DNA of 64,000 bases from DASWJZ01 sp963846475 (lineage in GTDB: Bacteria; Pseudomonadota; Alphaproteobacteria; Rhizobiales; Afifellaceae), in the NCBI GenBank assembly GCA_963846475.1, contig CAWJVZ010000004.1, forward strand, positions 3,720,001-3,784,000, written 5' to 3'. Made by a program: the position numbers and the translations under genes. The notes beneath the pieces were generated by a model, which was given only the letters and a program-made list of their open reading frames with translations, was not told where the DNA came from and did no database searches. Positions 39,822 to 47,853 of the stretch are shown here, piece after piece. Positions within the stretch are counted from its first letter, which is position 1. Every line of letters starts with the position of its first letter.

Positions 39822-40886
39822 TCAAGAAAAATCTCGTCGATCGGCACCTGCAGCCACTTCCAACAGCATCGGTCTGTGCGTTTGCGGCAGGGGAGGAACA
39901 CCAAATATGCTCTCAAACTTGGCCTTGAACGCTTCTGATTTTCTAACGTTCTCGAACACCGGCCATGATAGATAACTATCCTTAGATACCGATCCGTTAG
40001 GCCCCACCACTTCCATCATTTTTACAACTTCTTCCACATCTTCGCGTATTGCAGCTACAGAGATCTTAAACTGTATGCCGGTCGCAGACCAATCCTCCGC
40101 GTCTAAAATCTTAAGGCTTTCCGCCGGATGACCACTTAGCTTATAAGCGTTCGCTCTGTTTACGATCATAATTCTTCTAATCTCGTCGTTAGCCAGCCCC
40201 GGCATTGCTACTGCAAAATCCAGCATGTTGCAAGCCAAAGCGTATCTTCCAGCTTCAATAAGACCATAGCATATATTAGACAAATTCTTATCAGCCTCCA
40301 AAGTATCATCTCGGGTGGATTTTCTCCAGATAACGTGCCCTAGCTTGACACCTATTTCGAAAAAGGTGTCCAGCGACTCCTGAAAATATTGACCTGTCAC
40401 TTTCAAAACCTGCCCCCTCCTAATCCCCTTGATGTCAGCCCGATGTTTCTGGCAAATCTCCATGTACTGCCGGGACACTCGGCCGTTTGTGTGCGTAAAT
40501 AGATTTCTCCGTTCGCAAACCTCGACGAACTTCGGCCAGCTTGAGAGCTCTTTTCGAAGCGGGATCGCCAGCTTCTTCTCCAACCACTCGAAATTGTAGA
40601 TGTGACTTTCCCTGATTACTGCCTCTACCTCCTTCTCCAGGATGTGGTCCTTGGCGGCGTCGAGATCGCCGAGCTCTATGATCTCTCGATAAGTAAGGCT
40701 CTTGTCCGATGCACTTATTGCGCCCGGATTAGCACGAAAGAAGTCTGATATCAGATTTGTTAAGAAACCATCGTACGTACTGACAATACCCATGAGAAAC
40801 AGGCGGGGCGCGAGTGCGGAGAACTCCAATAAGTGTGTCTTCTCTTCTACGATCTTTATAAATCCAGCTAGATCGTCATCAGTCAT
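39822..40886 (-). CDS. HEPN-like protein with a helical-repeat C-terminus, AT-rich and probably transferred
   Basis: The 354-residue protein is unlike its neighbours in composition, being AT-rich with many AAA, ATA and TTA-type codons. The N-terminal 150 residues are helical and contain ERRNLFTHTNGRVS, in which R127-N128...H132 fits the RX4-6H motif of HEPN ribonucleases. The preceding FSALAPRLFLMGIVSTYDGFLTNLISDFF fits the first HEPN helix. The C-terminal half (NICYGLIEAGRYALACNMLDFAVAMP, IMIVNRANAYKLSGHPAESLKIL) looks like TPR repeats. It starts at 40886, overlapping its upstream partner by four bases. HEPN proteins are frequent toxins or defence effectors; that role here is inference. Confidence 0.7.
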   Translation of the reverse strand: MTDDDLAGFIKIVEEKTHLLEFSALAPRLFLMGIVSTYDGFLTNLISDFFRANPGAISASDKSLTYREIIELGDLDAAKDHILEKEVEAVIRESHIYNFEWLEKKLAIPLRKELSSWPKFVEVCERRNLFTHTNGRVSRQYMEICQKHRADIKGIRRGQVLKVTGQYFQESLDTFFEIGVKLGHVIWRKSTRDDTLEADKNLSNICYGLIEAGRYALACNMLDFAVAMPGLANDEIRRIMIVNRANAYKLSGHPAESLKILDAEDWSATGIQFKISVAAIREDVEEVVKMMEVVGPNGSVSKDSYLSWPVFENVRKSEAFKAKFESIFGVPPLPQTHRPMLLEVAAGADRRDFS

Positions 40887-41158
40887 ACTGAAATATTCAT
40901 ATTCGCGGCCTCTTTAATTTTCTTGCCGTATTGTTTTATGATCGGACGGCTCTGACGGTCAAAGACGACTTCAGACATGGCTGGCATTATGGACATTGCC
41001 GCAGGGAGTGAATTTCGTAATCCATTCAACGTTCTCACATATTCAGAGATGTGGGGGTGAAACAGTTCGCCGTTCGTCTGGGGACTTTCCCGCTGGGCCT
41101 GCCGTGGCCGCTGGCGCGGCTGGCGCGGAAAGGAAGCTAGATCCGGAGCGACATCCAA
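40883..41158 (-). CDS. Small unknown protein coupled to the HEPN gene, possibly truncated
   Basis: The 91-residue frame has two compositional halves. The first 30 residues are encoded by GC-rich DNA (MDVAPDLASFPRQPRQRPRQ) and the rest by AT-rich DNA (ELFHPHISEYVRTLNGLRNSLPAAMSIMPAMSEVVF, then IIKQYGKKIKEAANMNISV). The stop overlaps the HEPN start codon by four bases, so the two were translated together. The GC-rich start looks like a recombination junction, so this is probably the 3' remnant of a longer gene. I do not recognise a family. Confidence 0.5.
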   Translation of the reverse strand: MDVAPDLASFPRQPRQRPRQAQRESPQTNGELFHPHISEYVRTLNGLRNSLPAAMSIMPAMSEVVFDRQSRPIIKQYGKKIKEAANMNISV

Positions 41159-41457
41159 GGTCGTCCAGAGGTTTTTCTTAGGATGCTTGCTGAACCGGAT
41201 GACGGCTTCTGATCAGCTTTTTCGATTGCCCACTCGTGCGCTCTACAGTTTCGAGAGATATGGGCGGTTTTTGGCCTCCGTCCAGACTCAATTCAGACCC
41301 GACCCGGCCTTCCTGGGAAGGGTCTCCCCAGGGGGCAATCCCGCCGACGATGCAGCATCGGCACTTTGCCGCGCGTTTCAACCCCGCCCCGTACCCCTCC
41401 CCACAACTGGAGGGGAATGTTCCCCTGTGAAAAAGTCCTATACAACCTCTCCATTTG

Positions 41458-41554
41458 CGCTAGCTCGCGAAATACCGCTGCTCGACGTGGGACCGGAACG
41501 CGCGGACCGGCACTTTCGGGAGCAGCGGGCGGCGCCGCCACGGAGCTCGGTCAG
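41458..41554. repeat. Direct repeat copy A flanking the XRE module
   Basis: About 97 bases, including AATACCGCTGCTCGACG and GTGGGCGGCGCCGCCACGGAG-type sequence, recur at 42621-42720 in the same orientation with scattered differences. The two copies bracket the XRE regulator and its divergent neighbour. The rest of 41159-41571 holds no gene I can support. Confidence 0.6.
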
Positions 41555-41571
41555 ACCCGGCACGCGCCGCC

Positions 41572-41805
41572 TCACCCCTTCATCCGCTCGATCGCCTCGC
41601 CTGGATCGAACCCGATCGCCTCAGCGAGCGCGAACAGCTCCACCACATCCACCCGGCGCTGGCCGCGCTCGATATCGGCGACGTAGGACCGGTGGATTTT
41701 TAGGCGTTCCGCAAGCACGGCCTGGGTGAGCCCGGCCGCCTTGCGCCTCTCGACCAGAAACGCCCGCAGGGCCTCGTGCCTGGGGCTTCGCAAGCTGCGC
41801 GGCAT
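41572..41805 (-). CDS. XRE-family (Cro/C1-type) transcriptional regulator
   Basis: This 77-residue single-domain DNA-binding protein has a helix-turn-helix at about residues 20-60 (LVERRKAAGLTQAVLAERLKIHRSYVADIERGQRRVDVVELFALAEAIGFDP). It is divergent from the 153-residue gene, and a perfect palindrome lies between them. It most likely represses both promoters. Confidence 0.9.
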   Translation of the reverse strand: MPRSLRSPRHEALRAFLVERRKAAGLTQAVLAERLKIHRSYVADIERGQRRVDVVELFALAEAIGFDPGEAIERMKG

Positions 41806-41846
41806 GCCGCCTCCCTAGGAGGCGCGGCACTTACGAGACCCTCCAA

Positions 41847-41865
41847 ATGTCGAAATATTCGACAT
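41847..41865. promoter_or_regulatory. Perfect palindrome, probable operator of the XRE regulator
   Basis: ATGTCGAA (41847-41854) and TTCGACAT (41858-41865) are perfect inverted repeats around ATA. The site lies 42 bases before the XRE start codon and 31 bases before the divergent gene, where a dimeric repressor could cover both promoters. Confidence 0.65.
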
Positions 41866-41895
41866 AATCGCCGGTACGAAACCTGGAACTGCGCC

Positions 41896-42357
41896 ATGGA
41901 CTGGGAGCTCGCGAAGGAATTGCGCGAGGCGGGGTTCCCGCAGGAGCCGCGGCACGATTCTGTCGCCGACCCCGAGAACTCTGAGGACGTCGCGACGGTG
42001 CCGGACCTGCCCCAGCTCGTCGACGCCTGCTGCGATTTTCTGGGCGGCTTCTTCCCTTGCGACGATTGCTGGCGGGCGCACGCCCGCGCCCCCTTCTGCG
42101 AAGGCGACACGCTCGTCGAGGCGGTCGCGCGGCTGTGGCTCCTGCGCGAGCGGAACGCGCAGGCGGAGCGCGCAAAAATGCCGTGGTTCCGCTTCCGGCG
42201 GCGCCGCCGGGTCGAGCAAGGCCCGGATCTTCGCACCGTCGCCGCCGATCTCGACCGGCTCGTCCGCCAGGCGCAAGCGCTGCAAACCGTGCTCCTCCCC
42301 TATCTCATCGACATGGCGCTCCTGGAAGCCCAGCGCGTCCTCCGCGACGGCGAGTGA
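41896..42357 (+). CDS. Unknown cysteine-containing protein divergent from the XRE regulator
   Basis: This is a 153-residue protein of unknown family starting at the ATG at 41896 (MDWELAKELREAGFPQ). The middle has clustered cysteines (ACCDFLGGFFPCDDCW, then FCEG) that could bind a metal. A basic patch (WFRFRRRRRVEQG) is followed by a helical C-terminus (DLRTVAADLDRLVRQAQALQTVLLPYLIDMALLEAQRVL). A regulator and an operator lie directly upstream, and the module is bracketed by direct repeats. A toxin, phage-related or stress role is possible but only inferred. Confidence 0.6.
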   Translation: MDWELAKELREAGFPQEPRHDSVADPENSEDVATVPDLPQLVDACCDFLGGFFPCDDCWRAHARAPFCEGDTLVEAVARLWLLRERNAQAERAKMPWFRFRRRRRVEQGPDLRTVAADLDRLVRQAQALQTVLLPYLIDMALLEAQRVLRDGE

Positions 42358-42456
42358 AGCGCGCGCTCCCCTCCGCGCAAGGAAGACGGCAATCGCCATT
42401 GGCCAGGGCTCCCGTCCCGGGCGAGGAAAAAGGCCCGCACCTCTCAAGATATTGTC

Positions 42457-42544
42457 ATGCCGTGGCCTGACCATGGCATCCATTCCGGACCGCTGGTGCA
42501 ACCTTCGGCCGTTACGGAATGGATTGCCGGGTCAAGCCCGGCAA
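42457..42544. repeat. Palindromic intergenic repeats
   Basis: Two hairpins lie in this gene-free interval. One pairs ATGCCGTGG with CCATGGCAT around CCTGA (42457-42479). The other pairs TTGCCGGG with CCCGGCAA around TCAAG (42524-42544). Both resemble dispersed elements seen in many alphaproteobacteria. Confidence 0.55.
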
Positions 42545-42620
42545 TGACGACAGTCCCGAGGCGGAGTGGGCCTGCTCACAAGCTTGTGAGAAGAAATTCC
42601 TAGACGACGCTCCTCGTTTG

Positions 42621-42720
42621 TGCTAGCTCCCGCAATACCGCTGCTCGACGAGGGACCGGGATGCCTAGGACCGGAGCTTTTCGGGAGCAGTGGGCGGCGC
42701 CGCCACGGAGCCTCGGTCAG
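42621..42720. repeat. Direct repeat copy B flanking the XRE module
   Basis: This is the second copy of the repeat at 41458-41554 in the same orientation, about 1.16 kb away. It differs by small substitutions and indels. The rest of 42358-42880 holds no gene. Confidence 0.6.
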
Positions 42721-42880
42721 GAGCCGGGACGGCGTTCCTCAGAAGGGCCCCCCTCGGGAGCAATCCCGGTGCCGGATGTTGCACGGCTAGAGTTCCTGCT
42801 TCGGGCGCAAGCACGGGGCAGGGCGGGAAGACGATAGGGCGAGTTGGGGAACGTATAACGCCGCGCGGACTCCCCACCGT

Positions 42881-44128
42881 TTAGCAAGCGCTTTTTTGAC
42901 TTGCCGCTGCGGTGGCGAACAGGGTGCGGCTGGCGAGCATGGCGCAGGCAACGGCGAGCAGACGGTCGGCGACGGAGCGAAGCGCGCGGGCATGCGAATG
43001 GCCGCGTTGGCGCAGGGCGGCGTATTTGGCGCGGCTTCGCGGGTCGTGCTGGATGGCGGTGCGCGCCCAATGATGGACGGCGTCGCTGAGGCGGCGATGA
43101 CAAGCCCGGCGGCGCAGGACGATGCGGCGCTTGCCCGACTGCTTGGTCACCGGGGCGACGCCGGACAAGCAGCGCAGCGCCTGATAGTCTCGCTCGCGCA
43201 GGGCCTCGCCGGCCTCTGCGAGCAGCGTGGCGCAGACGATCCTTCCGATGCCTGGCAGGGATCTCAGGATGGTCACGTCACGCTGCTCTTGCGGCTGCCC
43301 CGGCGCGTCCTCCTCGGGCGCAGCGAGGCTGGCGAGCAGGCGATCGAGCTCGCCGTGCGCCTCTTTGATCTGGCGGCTGACGAGGCGCAGGCGGGGAATG
43401 AGCGTGCGGATGTGGGCGGTTGCCGCCTCGGTGGCGCCGGCGGCGACCTGGATGGGCGGCCGGCGGAGCTGCTTCAAGGCCTCGGCCGCATCGAAGCGGC
43501 GGATGCGATGCCGCTTGAGGAGCTTGGCGAGACTGGCTTGGCGGAGGCGGCGGGCCTTATCGGGCGTCGGCGCGCTCTCCCACAGTTGCAGGAACCATTC
43601 GGCGGCGAGATCATCGGCGAGCTCCAGCATGGCCGGGAAGTAGCGCCAGAGCTGGTCTCGCATGCGGTTGGCGAGACGGACCTGCTCGACGGTCAGTTCG
43701 TCGGCGATCCGCGACCATTCGCGCAGCTCGATGACCAGCGGATCGGCCGGCCGCAACGGACGCAGGCGCGGCCGGTCGGTCCTCAGCGCATCGGCCAGCA
43801 CCTCGGCGTCGCGGCTGTCGTCCTTGGCGCCGGCCAGCGTGAAGCGGTCGCGGAAGCGGTCGAGCTGCTTGGGATTGACCGCGTAGACGGTGAAGCCGCG
43901 CTCCATGAGCGCCTCAACGACCGGCCCGTGCGGCACCTCGATGGCGACATGCACCGCTTGCGGCGCGGCGCCGCTCGCGGCGATCAGCCAGGCGCCCATC
44001 TCAGCCAGGCCCTCGCCGCCATGAGCGAAGCTGCGCACGCGCTTGCCGCGCCCCTGCGCATCCGACAGACAAACGACATGCGCCTGCGACGCCCAATCGA
44101 CGCCGGCATACCAGATCTGTTCTTCCAT
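42881..44128 (-). CDS. IS110-family transposase (DEDD recombinase)
   Basis: This 415-residue intact transposase has an N-terminal RuvC-like DEDD domain: GVDWAS with Asp11, AIEVPHG, and KDDSRDAEVLADAL. A long coiled region follows, and a C-terminal Transposase_20 domain has SLPGIGRIVCATLLAEAG and CLSGVAPVTKQSGKRR with the family serine. The start ATG at 44128 has a GGGAGAGGAG ribosome site. IS110 elements have no usual terminal inverted repeats and insert by a bridge RNA encoded in their non-coding end. The element ends cannot be fixed from a single copy. Confidence 0.92.
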   Translation of the reverse strand: MEEQIWYAGVDWASQAHVVCLSDAQGRGKRVRSFAHGGEGLAEMGAWLIAASGAAPQAVHVAIEVPHGPVVEALMERGFTVYAVNPKQLDRFRDRFTLAGAKDDSRDAEVLADALRTDRPRLRPLRPADPLVIELREWSRIADELTVEQVRLANRMRDQLWRYFPAMLELADDLAAEWFLQLWESAPTPDKARRLRQASLAKLLKRHRIRRFDAAEALKQLRRPPIQVAAGATEAATAHIRTLIPRLRLVSRQIKEAHGELDRLLASLAAPEEDAPGQPQEQRDVTILRSLPGIGRIVCATLLAEAGEALRERDYQALRCLSGVAPVTKQSGKRRIVLRRRACHRRLSDAVHHWARTAIQHDPRSRAKYAALRQRGHSHARALRSVADRLLAVACAMLASRTLFATAAASQKSAC

Positions 44129-44580
44129 GCTCCTCTCCCTGTTCTCGCAACGAGCCCGCCGCGACGTCGGCCGATCCCTGTACTGGCGCTCAAGGGCGCG
44201 GTCTCCCCACTGGGCCTGCAATCGCAGCCGCCAGCCGGGGCACATGTCCGCGCGTGGTGCTCGCCGCTTTGACAGCGGCGGCGCTGGGGCGCTTCGGTCG
44301 CTCCCGGCCGGCCGGCCCCGGTCCTCCTGTCTGAGCCGATTCGCCGGACCCGCGAAGCCGCCCGCCCGCTACGGCGCCACGGAGGGCGCGCGTGCGGCCG
44401 GCTTCGCTTTCGCCGAGCCAAGCTTTGCAGGATCACCGGCCATCACCGGTACAGGGGCGCCTGGAGGCGCCGTTTTAAATTTGCAGGGCGTTCTTCAGGC
44501 GCTCCGCTCCCTCGAACGAGGGAATTTTCGGGCCGGCGACACCGGCCAGGCTCTTTAATCAACCCGGGCCACCAGGCCGC
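44129..44580 (-). other. Non-coding end of the IS110 element, candidate bridge-RNA region
   Basis: About 450 bases upstream of the transposase start carry no convincing gene but are rich in self-complementary segments, for example GCCGGCCGGCC and CACCGGCCATCACCGGT. In IS110-group elements the region before the transposase encodes the RNA that pairs with target and donor DNA. The assignment rests on position only. Confidence 0.4.
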
Positions 44581-44603
44581 GGGCCGATGACGCACGTCTC
44601 CTC

Positions 44604-44728
44604 TCCCCCGTGGGGAGAGGCCGAGTCCGCGCGGAGCGCGGAGCCGGGTGAGGGTTCTGGCGCCGTCCTCTACGATCTTGTCCCTCACCCGCTCGCTTCG
44701 CGAGTCGGCCTCTCCCCGGAGGGGAGAG
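44604..44728. repeat. Large palindromic repeat
   Basis: The left arm runs from GGGGAGAGGCCGAGT to GGGTGAGGG, and the right arm from CCCTCACCC to CGAGTCGGCCTCTCCCC, giving an imperfect inverted repeat of about 125 bases. It resembles the units at 39343-39790. No gene lies here. Confidence 0.6.
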
Positions 44729-44760
44729 GAGGAGGTGCAACTCACGCGGCGAGCGACCGC

Positions 44761-45453
44761 CTACCGCATGGCCGGGTTGAGCGTATAGGTCCCGACCGCC
44801 TCGCCCTGCGCCAGCACATGGCCCTCCATGGCCTTCTCGGCGTCGGGGCCGGTGAAGGCGCCGGAGAGGCCGAGGCTCGGCACGTCGAGCGCATAGACCC
44901 GGAACGTATAGTGGTGCACGCGCTCGTCGTTCCACGGCGGGCAGGGGCCGTCATAGCCGCCGTAATCGCCGGCCATGTCGCCCGTCATGAATTTTGTGTA
45001 GTCGTTGACGCCGCGCACGCCGTGCTCCGTCTGGCCCACCTTCTTCGGCGATTTCTCCGCCGTATCCGTGCCGGCCGGCAGGCTCGTCATGGAAGCCGGG
45101 ATGTCGACCAGTACCCAATGATAGAAATCCTGCCGCTTCATGTCGGCCGCGAGCGTTGTCCCCTCCTTGTTGAAATTGTCGAACTCGGTCGGCACGTCCG
45201 GATCGACCAGGAGGATGGCATAGGACTGCGTGCCCTCCGGCCCGGCCGACCAGGAGATGCCGGGCTGCACGTTCTTGCCGCTGGTCTGGTGGGCCGCCGC
45301 GTCGGGGATGCAGAAGGCCGCCTCGTCGGGAAGCGACTGCCCCTGCAGGCCCTCGATCGTCACGTCGAGTTTCGGCTGGGCGACGCCGGCCCCCGGCATC
45401 GCCATCGCGCCCACCCGGCCGGCCGCCGCGGACATCCACAAGAGCTTGTCCAT
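44761..45453 (-). CDS. YbhB/YbcL-family (PEBP) Raf kinase inhibitor-like protein
   Basis: This 230-residue phosphatidylethanolamine-binding-protein fold starts at the ATG at 45453 behind GGAGAAGGAGGAGGG. The N-terminus looks like a weak signal peptide (MDKLLWMSAAAGRVGAMAMPGAGVAQ). The PEBP ligand pocket is visible in ISWSAGPEGTQSYAILLVDPD, DFYHWVLVDIP and GYDGPCPPWNDERVHHYTFRVYALD. Bacterial members have no firm function. Confidence 0.9.
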   Translation of the reverse strand: MDKLLWMSAAAGRVGAMAMPGAGVAQPKLDVTIEGLQGQSLPDEAAFCIPDAAAHQTSGKNVQPGISWSAGPEGTQSYAILLVDPDVPTEFDNFNKEGTTLAADMKRQDFYHWVLVDIPASMTSLPAGTDTAEKSPKKVGQTEHGVRGVNDYTKFMTGDMAGDYGGYDGPCPPWNDERVHHYTFRVYALDVPSLGLSGAFTGPDAEKAMEGHVLAQGEAVGTYTLNPAMR

Positions 45454-45629
45454 GCCCTCCTCCTTCTCCTTCGCGCGCCGCATTTCGGGGGCGCCGTCGC
45501 CAATGTAACGCCGCCTGCAAACCTTTCCACCGCGGCGGGAGCGTGAGGGGCATGGAAGCACTTCCCTACGGGCGCCATGCGGCCCACATTCTCCCACCCA
45601 ACTCAAGGGTAAGCCCGGAGGAGGCGCCC

Positions 45630-46067
45630 ATGCACAATATCGGCCCGGCGACCGAGGCGACGCGCGCCATCGTGGAGGCGCTCTATGCGGATTATGTCGC
45701 CGGCGATCTGGAGAAGACGGCCGCGCGCCTGGCGGAGGACATCGACTGGGCGATCCTGGCCCCAGAATACCTCTTCGATTTCGCCGGCGCGCGGCAGGGC
45801 CGGGCGGGCGTCCTCGCCGCCTTCCTGGAGATCCGCCGGGCCTACGAGTTTTTGGCCTACGAGCCGCAATTCGTGATGGCCGACGGCGACCATGCCTGCG
45901 TCTATGTCCTCGCCAAGGTGCGTGACCGCGCCACCGGCCGCACCGCGGATATCGAGCTCTGCGACGTGATGCGGCTGGAGGGCGGCCGCATCGTCTGGTT
46001 CCGCGAGTTCGTCGATTCGGTGCGGGCCGCGGTGGACCTCTTCGGCGGCCCCGCCGACGCGGCATAG
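45630..46067 (+). CDS. NTF2-like/SnoaL-fold protein
   Basis: The 145-residue protein has the cone-shaped NTF2-like fold pattern: TRAIVEALYADYVAGDLEKTAARLAEDIDWAILAP, then AGVLAAFLEIRRAYEFLAYEPQFVMADGDHACVYV and a C-terminal MRLEGGRIVWFREFVDS. Such proteins are small-molecule isomerases, dehydratases or binding proteins; the substrate is unknown. A GGAGGAGG ribosome site fixes the ATG at 45630. Confidence 0.82.
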   Translation: MHNIGPATEATRAIVEALYADYVAGDLEKTAARLAEDIDWAILAPEYLFDFAGARQGRAGVLAAFLEIRRAYEFLAYEPQFVMADGDHACVYVLAKVRDRATGRTADIELCDVMRLEGGRIVWFREFVDSVRAAVDLFGGPADAA

Positions 46068-46147
46068 GCCAGCGAGCGAGACGGAGCGGACGCCTGTCCT
46101 CATCCCGTCGGTCTGCTATGCTTGGCCGGCAAAGCCGGGAGACCGCC

Positions 46148-46471
46148 ATGCCCTTCTATCTCGTTGAAGCCGCCTACAAGGACAGCGCCGCGCGGGCGCT
46201 GATCGCCAATCCGCAAAAACGCTCCGACGTGGTCAAGAAGACCTGCGAGTTGCTCGGCGGCAGCCTGCACTCGCTGTTCTTCGCCTTCGGCGAATACGAC
46301 GTGGTCGCCCTCGTCGAGCTGCCCGACAACAAGGCCGCCGCGGCGCTGGCGCTCGGCATCGGCGCCAGCGGCGCGCTGTCGAGATACCACACCACCGTGC
46401 TGATGACACAGGATGAGGCGATGGAAGCCATGCGGCGCGCCGGCGACATCAGCTACATCCCGCCGCAATAG
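46148..46471 (+). CDS. GYD-domain protein
   Basis: This 107-residue ferredoxin-like protein contains FGEYDVVALVELPDNKAAAALALGIGASGAL, the GYD-domain signature in which EYD replaces GYD. The N-terminus (MPFYLVEAAYKDSAARALIANPQKR) also fits the family. Function unknown. A GGGAGACCGCC site precedes the ATG. Confidence 0.88.
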   Translation: MPFYLVEAAYKDSAARALIANPQKRSDVVKKTCELLGGSLHSLFFAFGEYDVVALVELPDNKAAAALALGIGASGALSRYHTTVLMTQDEAMEAMRRAGDISYIPPQ

Positions 46472-46492
46472 GCTCAGGCGGCTCGCTTCGCC

Positions 46493-47320
46493 GTGGCAGC
46501 GGTGATCCGCGTCGGCATCGGCGGCTGGACCTATCCGGACTGGCGCAACAATTTTTATCCGCCCGGCCTGCCGCATGCCCGCGAGCTGGAATTCGCCAGC
46601 CGCCACGTGACCTCCATCGAGATCAACGGCACCTTCTACCGCACCCAGACACCGGAAAGCTTCCGCCGCTGGGCCGCCGATACGCCGAAGGATTTCGTCT
46701 TCACTGTGAAGGCGCCCGGAGCCGTGGTGAACCGCCGCGTGCTGGCCGAGACCGGGCCGGCGATCGCGCGCTTCGTGGACAGCGGCATTGCCGAGCTCGG
46801 CAAGAAACTCGGGCCGATCCTCTGGCAGTTCGCCCCGACCAGGCAATTCGACGCGGCGGACATCTCGGCCTTCTTCGAAATGCTGCCCGGCGAGGCGGAT
46901 GGGCAAAAATTCCGGCACGCCGTCGAGGTGCGCCACGCGAGCTTTGCCGATCCTGCCTTCGTCGATCTCGCCCGCCAGGCCGGCACGGCAATCGTCTACG
47001 GCGATGCCAAAAAGTACCCGGCGATCGCCGACCTGACCGGCGACTTCGTCTATGCCAGGCTGCAGCGCGCTGAGGCGGTGGAGCCGGACGGCTATCCGGC
47101 CGCGGCGCTCGATATCTGGGCGGCGCGCGCACGGCTCTGGGCGGCGGGCGGCGACCCCGACGATCTGCCGCGTGTCGGCTCGCACCGGGCCGCGCCGGCG
47201 GCCGCGCAAACCCGGCCGGTGTTCCTCTTCTTCATCAGCGGCGCCAAGGAGCGCAACCCCGCCGCCGCCGCGGCGCTTATCGCGCGGCTCGCGGAAGCTG
47301 GCAGCGCCGCCAAGGATTAA
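46493..47320 (+). CDS. DUF72 (TIM-barrel) family protein
   Basis: This 275-residue protein of the DUF72/YecE family starts with GTG at 46493. Signatures are RVGIGGWTYPDWRNNFYPPGLP, EINGTFYRTQTPESFRRWAADTP, and FVFTVKAPGAV. The barrel continues through LGPILWQFAP and HAVEVRHASF. The family is widespread, predicted as a TIM barrel, and without an assigned reaction. It follows the GYD gene with a gap of about 20 bases and may share its transcript. Confidence 0.88.
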   Translation: MAAVIRVGIGGWTYPDWRNNFYPPGLPHARELEFASRHVTSIEINGTFYRTQTPESFRRWAADTPKDFVFTVKAPGAVVNRRVLAETGPAIARFVDSGIAELGKKLGPILWQFAPTRQFDAADISAFFEMLPGEADGQKFRHAVEVRHASFADPAFVDLARQAGTAIVYGDAKKYPAIADLTGDFVYARLQRAEAVEPDGYPAAALDIWAARARLWAAGGDPDDLPRVGSHRAAPAAAQTRPVFLFFISGAKERNPAAAAALIARLAEAGSAAKD

Positions 47321-47341
47321 CTGAGGCGCCCGGCGCCCTAT

Positions 47342-47548
47342 TCAGTTGCCGCCCTTGCCGCGGGGATCGTGGCTGTGGTGGGCGTCCGGCTCGCCGCCGC
47401 CGCCCGAGATGCCCGAAAATCTCGGGCTCTGCTTGTCGACGGGATGGCCGCCGCGCGGCCGCGATTTTTCCGGTTCTTTGCGGTTCTGATGGCTGGAGCC
47501 AGGCCCGCCGATGCGCTCCGTCTCCGGGTTCTTTTTCGACGAGGACAT
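47342..47548 (-). CDS. Small hydrophilic protein of unknown function
   Basis: This 68-residue, very hydrophilic, probably disordered protein (MSSSKKNPETERIGGPGSS... ending GGGGEPDAHHSHDPRGKGGN) starts at 47548, two bases after the stop of the upstream small gene. The pair probably forms a short operon. No known family is recognised. Confidence 0.5.
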   Translation of the reverse strand: MSSSKKNPETERIGGPGSSHQNRKEPEKSRPRGGHPVDKQSPRFSGISGGGGEPDAHHSHDPRGKGGN

Positions 47549-47550
47549 GG

Positions 47551-47736
47551 TCAGCGATCCTGTTGGTAGCCCTGGTGATGGGTATTCTGGTTGATGTTGC
47601 CCTGCCGGCCCTGCTGGGCGAGATTGTCGGGCGGCCCCTTCTTCTTCGACGTGTCCGGCGCGGCCGGCTTGGGGTCGCCGGGACTCTTGTCGCTGCGATT
47701 GGCCGGCGGCACGGGCGGCATATGGCTTTGGCTCAT
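47551..47736 (-). CDS. Small hydrophilic Pro/Gln-rich protein
   Basis: This 61-residue protein (MSQSHMPPVPPANRSDKSPG, then NLAQQGRQGNINQNTHHQG) starts at the ATG at 47736 behind GGGAGAACACA. It is predicted disordered. Its NLAQQGRQGNINQNT segment resembles small rhizobial stress-type proteins, but I would not name it. It is directly followed by a second small gene. Confidence 0.5.
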   Translation of the reverse strand: MSQSHMPPVPPANRSDKSPGDPKPAAPDTSKKKGPPDNLAQQGRQGNINQNTHHQGYQQDR

Positions 47737-47853
47737 TGTGTTCTCCCGGTTTGCTGCCGACCAACGCACGCCGCCGGAAACGCGTTCCGGGGCGCAGGCG
47801 ATCTTGCTCTGGGGTTCACTCCGAGCCATCTCTGCGCCGACAGGAGGTTTTCG

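Noticed and set aside
44761..46149. Long frame extending the PEBP gene upstream to 46149
   Set aside because: The part before the ATG at 45453 is antisense to the NTF2-like gene and has no domain; the good ribosome site is at 45453.
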